This document shows positions 1 through 5,484 of a stretch of DNA of 6,894 nucleotides, piece by piece. The notes beneath the pieces were generated by a model, which was given only the letters and a program-made list of their open reading frames with translations, was not told the DNA's origin and ran no database searches. The stretch comes from Opitutia bacterium. Lineage in GTDB: Bacteria; Verrucomicrobiota; Verrucomicrobiia; Opitutales; JANYDI01. The translations under genes were made by a program, and so were the position numbers. The stretch is taken from positions 1-6,894 of the forward strand of contig JANYDI010000128.1 in the NCBI GenBank assembly GCA_025363695.1, written 5' to 3'. The stretch's first letter is position 1. Every line of letters starts with the position of its first letter.

Positions 1-2
1 TC

Positions 3-309
3 TGCCGGCCCTTCAGGCCTCCTTAAGTGCGTTTTGTTGTTATATAAAAAATACAATACGATCATTTTGATGTTATTTTTGCCTTTTAAAATCACATCAA
101 AATTACTATGTCGTAGTTTTTATTTAACAATCAATCCGCAAAATGATCGCCCTGAAGGGGCGAAGGATGATAGCCCAGCCAGCCTACGCCAAGTGGCTTC
201 GGCGGCCAGGGGGCGCAAAGTGCGTTTAAACAAACAGTTATTTTGCTTAGGGCGTGTGATCAATTAAGCTATGATCAAACCACACATAAGGAGGCCTGAA
301 AGGCCGGCA
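3..309. repeat. Terminal-inverted-repeat-like element with no coding capacity
   Basis: Bases 3-25 and 287-309 are reverse complements of one another over 23 bp with a single mismatch. Each arm also folds on itself as GGCC-5 nt-GGCC (7-19 and 293-305). The enclosed stretch of about 260 bp is AT-rich on the left. It then has a hairpin with a CGCCC/GGGCG stem (148-162) and a GC-rich part to about 225. The string AAGTGCGTTT appears twice inside (25-34 and 219-228). A further small stem, TGATCA/TGATCA, lies at 257-277. No protein is supported here. The form resembles a miniature inverted-repeat element or two facing REP-type palindromes. Target-site duplications cannot be judged because the left flank is only two bases long. 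Confidence 0.55.
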
Positions 310-316
310 TATACGT

Positions 317-487
317 AGCCCAGGGCGTAAGCCCTGGGTTTTGAGTAAAAAAGTAAACTTGAGCCCTACAGGGGCGATTCATATAATAAATCTTCTAAAT
401 TACACAATAAATTTCTTTTATTATAAATCGCCCCTGTAGGGCTCTGGTTTGTTTTTTACAGCAAACCCAGGGCTCACGCCCTGGGCT
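317..487. repeat. Large imperfect palindrome of two head-to-head composite REP-like repeats
   Basis: The left half (317 to about 390) and the right half (about 417-487) are inverted copies of one composite repeat. Each copy has a hairpin with an 8-bp stem CCCAGGGC/GCCCTGGG (319-338 and 466-485), then an A-rich linker, then the box GAGCCCTACAGGGGCGA (361-377; inverted at 428-444), then an AT-rich tail ending near TATAATAAA. The two hairpin segments, 25 bp each (317-341 and 463-487), differ at one position, in the loop. The arrangement resembles the paired REP sequences (BIMEs) mobilised by REP-associated tyrosine transposases. No transposase lies in the window, so that link is inferred from form only. 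Confidence 0.7.
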
Positions 488-495
488 GTCATGTG

Positions 496-512
496 TCGCC
501 CCTACAGGGCTC
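496..512 (-). repeat. Solo copy of the GAGCCCTRYAGGGGCGA box
   Basis: This 17-bp stretch matches the box at 428-444 except at the two central bases (AC instead of GT). It lies 8 bp beyond the large palindrome and has no CCCAGGGC hairpin of its own, so it is either a solo box or the edge of a degraded third repeat copy. The rest of the interval to about 600 is AT-rich and shows nothing I can support. Confidence 0.6.
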
Positions 513-603
513 TCATTTTGTGGTTTGTTATTAAATAATTATTTATCAACCCTAACGAATCCATTAAAACAGGTTTTAAAAATGCCTAAACAAATGTGGC
601 TTA

Positions 604-618
604 GATCGCTTTGCGATC
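604..618. repeat. Short hairpin, 6-bp stem
   Basis: A perfect GATCGC/GCGATC stem with a TTT loop. It lies in the palindrome-rich area downstream of ppdK and is not followed by a T tract on either strand, so it is listed as a repeat-type hairpin and not as a terminator. Confidence 0.45.
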
Positions 619-644
619 CGTGGGTGCCTTAGTATCGCCCTATC

Positions 645-695
645 CCGATAGCGATTTACTTAAAATGCGCTAGCATTTTAATAAATCGCTATCGG
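645..695. repeat. Long near-perfect hairpin of 51 nt
   Basis: The outer arms CCGATAGCGATTTA (645-658) and its exact complement (682-695) pair over 14 bp. After one bulged C at 659, the inner arms TTAAAATGC (660-668) and GCATTTTAA (673-681) pair over 9 more, leaving a 4-nt loop. On the minus strand this lies just beyond the end of ppdK and could protect the 3' end of its mRNA or halt polymerase. There is no U tract, so a classical intrinsic terminator is unlikely. Confidence 0.65.
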
Positions 696-705
696 AAAGG
701 GGATC

Positions 706-729
706 CTAAGGGGCGCAAGCGCCCCTTAG
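706..729 (-). terminator. Possible ppdK 3'-end stem-loop (REP-like palindrome)
   Basis: A 10-bp stem CTAAGGGGCG/CGCCCCTTAG with a CAAG loop begins about 21 bases after the ppdK stop codon, read on the minus strand. It has the place and strength of a 3'-end stem-loop but lacks the T run of an intrinsic terminator. It shares its AAGGGG/CCCCTT arms and a GGGATCC flank with the palindrome at the end of the window, so it may be mainly a dispersed repeat that also marks the end of the transcript. Confidence 0.4.
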
Positions 730-750
730 CCTTCCTCCTCCTCCTTCCCC

Positions 751-3471
751 CTACAATGCCGCTTGCGCGGCTGCGAGGCGGGCGACGGGGACGCGTGGGG
801 GGGAGCAGCTGACGTAGTCAAGGCCTGCTTTGTGGAAGAAGGTGATGGAGGCGGGGTCACCGCCGTGTTCGCCGCAGATGCCCAGCTTGATGTCGGGGCG
901 TGTCTTGCGGCCGCGTTCTACGGCGAGGGTGATGAGTTGGCCAACGCCTTCTTGGTCGAGGGAGGCGAAGGGGTCCTGGCCGATGAGCTCCATGGCGCTG
1001 TAGTGGGGCAGGAAGGTCCCGGCGTCGTCTCGGCTCATGCCCAAGGTGGTTTGGGTGAGGTCGTTGGTGCCGAAGCTAAAGAAGCTGGCTTCTTGGGCGA
1101 TTTGGTCCGCTAGCAGGGCCGCACGGGGCAGTTCGATCATGGTGCCCACGCGATAGTTTAGGGTTATATTGTTTTGAGCGGAGACTTCTTGAGCCACTTT
1201 GTGGACGATGGCGGCTTGGTGCTTATATTCACCTAAGTAGCCTACGAGCGGCACCATGACCTCGACGGGGATGGCGTGGCCCTCTTTGGCGACGATGGCC
1301 GCGGCCTCGAAGATGGCGCGGGCTTGCATTTCGGTGAGCTCTGGGTAGACAATGCCTAGGCGGCAACCGCGGTGGCCCAGCATGGGGTTGGTTTCGTGCA
1401 GGGCGGCGATGCGTTTTTGGATGTGCTCAACGGATACCTTGAGGTGCTTGGCGGTGTGCTCAATAGCGGCCTGGTCTTGGGGGAGGAATTCGTGCAGGGG
1501 CGGGTCCAGGAGGCGTATGGTCACGGGATATCCCTTCATGACTCGGAAGATGTCCACAAAGTCTTGCCGCTGAAAGGGCATGAGCTTTTGGATGGCAGCG
1601 AGGCGGTCCTGGGGCGTTGTGGCCAGGATTTTTTCACGGACAAAGTCGATACGGTTGCCCTCAAAGAACATATGTTCCGTACGGCACAGGCCGATACCTT
1701 CAGCGCCTAGGGCCAGGGCGCGCTTGGCTTGCTCGGGCGTATCGGCATTGGTGCGGATGCCCAGGCGGCGAAACGTGTCTGCCCAGCTCATGACCTTGGC
1801 AAAGAGGCCGTAGGTGGCGCTTTTTTCTGGAGCCAACAGGCCATCTATGACCTGCGTGACTTCCGAAGGTGCAGAGGCTATAGCCCCGGCAAAGACTTCT
1901 CCGGTGCTGCCGTCAATGGATACAAAGTCCCCTTCTTTGATAAGGAAACCGCCAACGCTGAGGGTTTTTTGGTGGTAATCGATGACGAGGTCCTTAGCGC
2001 CACAGACGCAGATTTTGCCCATTTGCCTGGCCACCAAAGCGGCATGGGAGCTAACGCCACCGCGAGCGGTAAGGATGCCTTCAGCGGCGATCATGCCTTT
2101 AAGGTCTTCAGGGGAGGTCTCTATGCGGCACAGGACGACTTTTTTGCCTTGGGCGACTAATTTTTCAGCCGTACTGGCGGCAAAAACGATGTGCCCACTG
2201 GCGGCTCCGGGGCCTGCGGGTAGGCCTTTGGCAATGACGGGTGTTTTTTCACGGCTGGCGCGATCAAAAATCGGCACTAGGAGGCTGGTAATGGAATCGG
2301 CAGGAATTTTTTTGAGGGCTTCTTTTTGGGAAATCAGGCCCTCGGCTTCCATTTCGACCGCAATGCGGATGGCGGCCAAGCCGGTGCGCTTTCCGTTGCG
2401 GGTTTGGAGCATATACAGGTGGCCTTCCTCGATAGTGAACTCAAAATCCTGCATGTCTCGGAAATGCTTTTCAAGGGTGACCTGGACGGCCTTGAGCTCG
2501 GCATAGGCTTTGGGCATCTGCGTGGCCATGTCGGCAATCGGGTTAGGCGTGCGGGTTCCGGCTACGACGTCCTCGCCCTGAGCATTGATAAGGTATTCGC
2601 CATAAAGGACTTTTTGACCATTCGCTGGGTCGCGGGTAAAGGCCACGCCGGTTGCGCAAGCCGGGCCTTTGTTGCCAAAGACCATCCTTTGGACGTTAAC
2701 AGCGGTCCCCCATTCGCTGGGGATACCATATTTTTGGCGGTAAATAACCGCGCGTTCGTTATTCCAGGAGCTAAAAACGGCGCTGATGGAGCCCCAGAGC
2801 TGTTCATAGACGTCCTGAGGGAAGAGCCGGCCGGTACGTTTTTGGATCAGCGCCTTGTACTGAGTAATGAGGGTTTGCCAGTCTTTGGCCTCCAGATCCG
2901 TGTCGTTGTGGACCTTGAGGTCGTTTTTGAGCTGTTCTAAGAGACCGTCGAAAGGATCGTGGTCATTTTCTTGCTCGGCTTGCACGCCCATGACGACGTC
3001 TCCGTACATCTGGATAAAGCGGCGGTAGCAATCGTAGGCAAAACGGGGGTTGTCGGTTTTTTTAGCCAAGGATTCAACGGTCTGGTCGTTAAGCCCCAGA
3101 TTTAAAATCGTGTCCATCATGCCAGGCATAGAATCGCGCGCTCCTGAGCGTACCGAGAACAGCAGCGGGTCCTGAGGGTCCCCAAAGCGTTTTTGGGCTT
3201 CCGCTTCTACCCGCTGGATGGCGGCATGGACGGCAGCTTCAAGGCCTTTTGGGTACTGGAGCTGGTGCTTGTAATAATAGTCGCATACTTCCGTTGTGAG
3301 GGTAAAACCCGCCGGGACAGGGAGTTTTATTTTGGCCATCTCGGCCAAGTTGGCGCCTTTCCCGCCTAATAGGGCGCGCATGGAGGCATCGCCATCGGTT
3401 TCTTTCCCGAAGGAATAGACATATTTTTGTATTTCGCCGCTTTCGGGCGCATGGGAGTTATTCCTGCTCAT
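751..3471 (-). CDS. ppdK: Pyruvate, phosphate dikinase (PPDK)
   Basis: Cytosolic enzyme, a homodimer in studied family members, that interconverts ATP + pyruvate + phosphate and AMP + phosphoenolpyruvate + diphosphate, at the glycolysis/gluconeogenesis junction. The 906 residues cover the full family architecture. An ATP-grasp domain (about 16-400) has K38 in GGKGANL, R108 in SVRSGAR, and E344/Q356 in the EFTIEEG...MLQTRNG stretch. A phosphohistidine swivel domain (about 410-530) has H476 in GGVSSHAALVAR. A PEP/pyruvate TIM barrel (about 540-906) has R597 (GLCRTEH), R653 (RLLDPP), E780, N803 (GTNDLTQ) and C866 (ICGEHGGDP). These line up with the residues known from Clostridium symbiosum PPDK. 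Length is slightly above the usual 875 or so, partly from about 15 extra N-terminal residues. The ATG at 3471 is preceded by a weak AAAGG about 12 nt upstream. The residue two before the catalytic His is Ser474, where Thr is usual. No regulatory kinase/phosphatase gene is in view. Identification is secure; the physiological direction is not known. Confidence 0.98.
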   Translation of the reverse strand: MSRNNSHAPESGEIQKYVYSFGKETDGDASMRALLGGKGANLAEMAKIKLPVPAGFTLTTEVCDYYYKHQLQYPKGLEAAVHAAIQRVEAEAQKRFGDPQDPLLFSVRSGARDSMPGMMDTILNLGLNDQTVESLAKKTDNPRFAYDCYRRFIQMYGDVVMGVQAEQENDHDPFDGLLEQLKNDLKVHNDTDLEAKDWQTLITQYKALIQKRTGRLFPQDVYEQLWGSISAVFSSWNNERAVIYRQKYGIPSEWGTAVNVQRMVFGNKGPACATGVAFTRDPANGQKVLYGEYLINAQGEDVVAGTRTPNPIADMATQMPKAYAELKAVQVTLEKHFRDMQDFEFTIEEGHLYMLQTRNGKRTGLAAIRIAVEMEAEGLISQKEALKKIPADSITSLLVPIFDRASREKTPVIAKGLPAGPGAASGHIVFAASTAEKLVAQGKKVVLCRIETSPEDLKGMIAAEGILTARGGVSSHAALVARQMGKICVCGAKDLVIDYHQKTLSVGGFLIKEGDFVSIDGSTGEVFAGAIASAPSEVTQVIDGLLAPEKSATYGLFAKVMSWADTFRRLGIRTNADTPEQAKRALALGAEGIGLCRTEHMFFEGNRIDFVREKILATTPQDRLAAIQKLMPFQRQDFVDIFRVMKGYPVTIRLLDPPLHEFLPQDQAAIEHTAKHLKVSVEHIQKRIAALHETNPMLGHRGCRLGIVYPELTEMQARAIFEAAAIVAKEGHAIPVEVMVPLVGYLGEYKHQAAIVHKVAQEVSAQNNITLNYRVGTMIELPRAALLADQIAQEASFFSFGTNDLTQTTLGMSRDDAGTFLPHYSAMELIGQDPFASLDQEGVGQLITLAVERGRKTRPDIKLGICGEHGGDPASITFFHKAGLDYVSCSPPRVPVARLAAAQAAL

Positions 3472-3523
3472 AAAATTACTAACCTTTACCCACTACAACA
3501 GATACTCAGTGAAGGGTTCTGTC

Positions 3524-3552
3524 ATGTACACAGAAGATTCCTGGGTTGTCAA
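3524..3552 (-). promoter_or_regulatory. Candidate ppdK promoter
   Basis: On the minus strand, TTGACA (3547-3552) is followed after 17 bp by GTACAT (3524-3529), which is a poor -10; a one-base shift gives TACATG. It would give a ppdK leader of about 45 nt. The -35 match is perfect, but the -10 is weak. The segment lies about 25 bp from the -35 box of the divergent barrel gene, so the two promoters would be back to back. Confidence 0.3.
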
Positions 3553-3560
3553 AACATTAT

Positions 3561-3604
3561 TTCTCTAGAAAAGGCTTGACAAGGATAGCCTCGACCCTAG
3601 TAAT
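3561..3604 (+). promoter_or_regulatory. Promoter of the first barrel gene
   Basis: TTGACA at 3576-3581 is a perfect -35 box. A 16-bp spacer leads to TAGTAA (3598-3603), or 17 bp to AGTAAT. The TTCTCTAGAAAA motif directly before the -35 box (3561-3572) is conserved in the second gene and, shortened by three bases, in the third, which suggests an activator site or an UP-like contact. A start near 3610 would give a leader of about 80 nt. Confidence 0.7.
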
Positions 3605-3617
3605 GTCACCTCATATT

Positions 3618-3642
3618 ACTTCTATTACTCCTGAAAGGAAGT
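3618..3642 (+). promoter_or_regulatory. Leader stem-loop of the first barrel gene
   Basis: ACTTCTATT pairs with AAAGGAAGT across a 7-nt loop, with one mismatch and one G-U pair. The 3' arm, GAAAGGAAGTGAG, is the only Shine-Dalgarno-like purine stretch in the leader, yet it lies about 50 nt before the ATG. The same structure, with perfect pairing, is in the leader of the second gene. It could stabilise the mRNA or be a regulatory target. Confidence 0.5.
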
Positions 3643-3690
3643 GAGAAAACTGTGAAGACAGGCTCTTAGCTTAACAAATTAGAAAAACTT

Positions 3691-4413
3691 ATGAAAAATC
3701 TACTCAAATACCTTTCCGCCATTTTGGCCCTTACAGCGCTGACAACGGCTTCCGCTAAGACGGACGATGCTATTTCTGACGATAAGGCTTCTGGCCACTC
3801 TGGACGTGAGTCCTTTTACTTCGAAGCCTTGGCTGGCATGGGAGGAGCAGGTTCCCGTAACACCATCACAGGTCCCGCTGTAACGGCAGGAACGCTACTC
3901 GACGCCTACACCCAGGCTCCTCGCAGTGGTCAAGTTGAAGTCGGTAGGACTCTAGGGAGTTTCCGCTTAGGGCTTAATTTCTCTTACAGCCACGCATACG
4001 CCGAGTCTGTCCGCGTGACCACCGTGACTCCTGCTGAGATTAGCAATGTGATGCACACTGTGGGCTATCCTAACTACTACCGTGAGTACCTCTCTTGCAT
4101 GGTTAAGGGCTACTACGACCTAGCTTTGTGTGAAAAATTGGATGCCTTCGTTGGGTTGGGCTTGGGTGTTACAAGTGCACGCGTAGGGGCTATCGAATTG
4201 GCAGACTACGGTGTGAGCACAGGTTACTTCTCAAAGACGCTGTTCACTTGGGGCTTGGATGTTGGTCTTGCTTGGCATGTGGCCAAACGCGTGGACCTCG
4301 TTGCGAAGTACGCTTTCCAGTATATTCCTGGCTTTGACATCAAAGGCGTTGACGCAAGCTTTGACCGCTCCCTGCTGAACTCTATCTGCTTGGGTGTGCG
4401 TTTCCACCTGTAA
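3691..4413 (+). CDS. Outer-membrane beta-barrel protein, copy 1
   Basis: Predicted secreted protein of 240 residues inserted in the outer membrane; function not recognised. Residues 1-22 are a typical signal peptide (KNLLKY basic start, hydrophobic core, ASA before K23). The mature part has alternating strands rich in aromatic and glycine residues, including the motif GYYDLAL..LDAFVGLGLG (140-159), and it ends SICLGVRFHL, a C-terminal strand with Phe238 and a hydrophobic last residue as in BAM substrates. The size suits an 8-stranded barrel of the opacity/OmpA-like type. Likely surface loops are about 57-80 and 102-128. Cys136 and Cys147 are absent from copy 2. The ATG at 3691 is the natural start because it opens the signal peptide; no Shine-Dalgarno sequence lies before it, only an A-rich stretch. 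There is no terminator before copy 2, so read-through is possible. The barrel class is well supported; the role (porin, adhesin, structural) is open. Confidence 0.88.
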   Translation: MKNLLKYLSAILALTALTTASAKTDDAISDDKASGHSGRESFYFEALAGMGGAGSRNTITGPAVTAGTLLDAYTQAPRSGQVEVGRTLGSFRLGLNFSYSHAYAESVRVTTVTPAEISNVMHTVGYPNYYREYLSCMVKGYYDLALCEKLDAFVGLGLGVTSARVGAIELADYGVSTGYFSKTLFTWGLDVGLAWHVAKRVDLVAKYAFQYIPGFDIKGVDASFDRSLLNSICLGVRFHL

Positions 4414-4456
4414 TAAAGCCTGTACACAGAAAATTCCTGGGTTATCAAAACATTAT

Positions 4457-4500
4457 TTCTCTAGAAAATGCTTGACAAGGGTATCCCGGGTCATAAAAAT
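4457..4500 (+). promoter_or_regulatory. Promoter of the second barrel gene
   Basis: TTGACA (4472-4477), a 16-bp spacer and TAAAAA (4494-4499). The upstream TTCTCTAGAAAA motif (4457-4468) is the same as in front of the first gene. The whole segment is a duplicated copy of the first promoter. Predicted leader is about 78 nt. Confidence 0.7.
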
Positions 4501-4513
4501 GTCGCTTTATATT

Positions 4514-4538
4514 ACTTCTATTACTCTTGAATAGAAGT
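4514..4538 (+). promoter_or_regulatory. Leader stem-loop of the second barrel gene
   Basis: ACTTCTATT (4514-4522) and AATAGAAGT (4530-4538) form a perfect 9-bp stem with a 7-nt loop. Compared with the copy-1 hairpin, the 3' arm has changed from AAAGGAAGT to AATAGAAGT, which improves the pairing but breaks the AAGGA Shine-Dalgarno-like core. This suggests that the stem, and not a ribosome-binding site, is what is kept. Confidence 0.55.
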
Positions 4539-4583
4539 GAGAAAACTACCAAAAAACTAAATTAACAAATCGAAAACTCAACT

Positions 4584-5291
4584 ATGAAAAATCTACTCAA
4601 ATACCTTTCCGCCATTTTGGCTCTTACAGCACTCACAACGGCTTCCGCTAAGAAGGACGATGATTCTTCTAGCCACCTTGGACGTGAGTCTTTCTACTTC
4701 GAAGCTTTGGCTGACGTAGGACTACACTCCCGCAACACGATTACCGGTACGGCTGTACCCGCAACAGAAACTGAAATCGAAGCCAAGCACAAGGCTCTTT
4801 TCGGGGGTCAAGCTGAAATCGGTATGACTCAAGACAGTTTCCGCGTAGGGCTTAACTTTTCCTACAACCGCGCAAACTCCAATGACTTCCAGGTGACCAC
4901 CCTAGCTGCTGCTGCAGCCGACAATACGGTAGCTGATGTTAAGTCTCCTGATTACCGTCGCGAGTACTTCTCTTACATGATCAAGGGCTACTACGACATG
5001 GCTTTGTCTGAAGACTTGGATGCCTTCTTTGGTTTGGGCTTGGGTGCTGCAAGCGTACGCGTAGGCGCTATTGCTTTGGCAGACCACGGTGTGAACGCGG
5101 ATAAATTCTCAAAGACGCTGTTCACTTGGGGCTTGGACCTCGGTCTTGCTTGGCATGCGACTGAACAAGTCGACCTCGTTGCCAAATACGGCTTCCAGTA
5201 CATTCCTGGCTTTGACATCAAGGGCGTTGAAGCAGGCTTCAACCGCTCCTTGCTGCACTCCATCTGCGTAGGTGTACGTTTCCACATGTAA
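4584..5291 (+). CDS. Outer-membrane beta-barrel protein, copy 2
   Basis: Tandem paralogue of the preceding gene, 235 residues. Residues 1-22 are the same signal peptide as in copy 1 (cleavage after ASA). The stretch REYFSYMIKGYYDMAL..LDAFFGLGLG (about 126-154) and the C-terminal third, including LFTWGLD, QYIPGFDIKG and SICVGVRFHM, match copy 1 closely. The central parts differ: about 53-75 is charged here (EIEAKHK), and about 96-122 is alanine-rich (AAAAAD). These should be loops facing the outside. Only one Cys (228) remains in the mature protein. The ATG at 4584 opens the signal peptide and has no Shine-Dalgarno sequence. It has its own promoter and leader, and a terminator follows. The barrel class is well supported; ligand and role are unknown. 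Confidence 0.88.
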   Translation: MKNLLKYLSAILALTALTTASAKKDDDSSSHLGRESFYFEALADVGLHSRNTITGTAVPATETEIEAKHKALFGGQAEIGMTQDSFRVGLNFSYNRANSNDFQVTTLAAAAADNTVADVKSPDYRREYFSYMIKGYYDMALSEDLDAFFGLGLGAASVRVGAIALADHGVNADKFSKTLFTWGLDLGLAWHATEQVDLVAKYGFQYIPGFDIKGVEAGFNRSLLHSICVGVRFHM

Positions 5292-5324
5292 TAGTAGTGG
5301 TTACGGACTTCGCTTCCGATGCTT

Positions 5325-5362
5325 AAAAAAGACGGCAGATTTTCGGGTCTGTCGTTTTTTTT
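5325..5362 (+). terminator. Intrinsic terminator after the second barrel gene
   Basis: CGGCAGA (5333-5339) pairs with TCTGTCG (5348-5354), including one G-U pair, across an 8-nt loop. Eight T residues follow (5355-5362). The A run before the stem (5325-5330) could extend the pairing and might let the structure work on the minus strand too. Confidence 0.85.
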
Positions 5363-5372
5363 ACATATACTT

Positions 5373-5412
5373 TTCTGAAAAAGCTTGACAACGGTCTCTC
5401 TTTAGATAAAAA
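5373..5412 (+). promoter_or_regulatory. Promoter of the third barrel gene
   Basis: TTGACA (5385-5390), a 16-bp spacer and TAAAAA (5407-5412). It is preceded by TTCTGAAAA (5373-5381), the upstream motif of copies 1 and 2 without its central CTA. The GC before TTGACA is also shared. Predicted leader is about 66 nt, with a start just past the terminator of the previous gene. Confidence 0.68.
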
Positions 5413-5427
5413 ATAGCTCATTATCTT

Positions 5428-5450
5428 TTCCTTATACCCTTTTTAAGGAA
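5428..5450 (+). promoter_or_regulatory. Leader stem-loop of the third barrel gene
   Basis: TTCCTTA (5428-5434) pairs with TAAGGAA (5444-5450) across a 9-nt loop. It has the same place in the leader, and the same pyrimidine arm/purine arm layout, as the hairpins of copies 1 and 2, although the sequence has drifted. The purine arm is 34 nt before the ATG, too far to act as an ordinary ribosome-binding site. Confidence 0.4.
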
Positions 5451-5484
5451 GCTTAATATCCCTAAAAACAAACTCCCATTCGAT

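Larger units (their letters stand above)
3525..5291 (+). repeat. Tandem duplication of a promoter-leader-barrel-gene unit
   Basis: The sequence from 3525 reappears at 4421, eight bases after the first barrel gene's stop codon. Both copies start TGTACACAGA and then run through the upstream element, the TTGACA box, the leader hairpin, and a gene beginning with the same 22 codons and ending with closely similar C-terminal strands. The unit is 896 bp in the first copy. Similarity is high in the first 60 or so upstream bases, in the leader hairpin, in the signal peptide and in the C-terminal third. It is low in the central parts that should form surface loops. This is the pattern of an older tandem duplication followed by loop divergence. 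Confidence 0.9.

Noticed and set aside
34..267. Open frame of 77 codons on the plus strand
   Set aside because: It runs through the inverted-repeat element. Its first half is AT-rich junk-like sequence and its second half is a translated palindromic repeat. It has no ribosome-binding site and no recognisable domain.
317..512. Repeats considered as a CRISPR array
   Set aside because: The copies are inverted, few and irregularly spaced, with no set of equal unique spacers.
1..750. Possible structured RNA gene or tRNA in the intergenic island
   Set aside because: Many hairpins are present, but no tRNA cloverleaf or known RNA family pattern could be made out, and no promoter or terminator frames a transcript.
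2326..2940. 204-codon plus-strand frame opposite ppdK, and the other long frames antisense to ppdK
   Set aside because: ppdK is intact and conserved across the whole interval. These frames follow from its codon use on the opposite strand and resemble no known protein.
3652..3669. Five-codon leader frame GTG...TAG after the AAGGAAGTGAG stretch upstream of barrel copy 1
   Set aside because: Spacing from the purine run is plausible for an upstream peptide, but the frame is not kept in copy 2 or copy 3, so chance is more likely.
4411..4440. Terminator between barrel copies 1 and 2
   Set aside because: No stem followed by a T run is present. The sequence passes straight from the stop codon into the duplicated upstream region.
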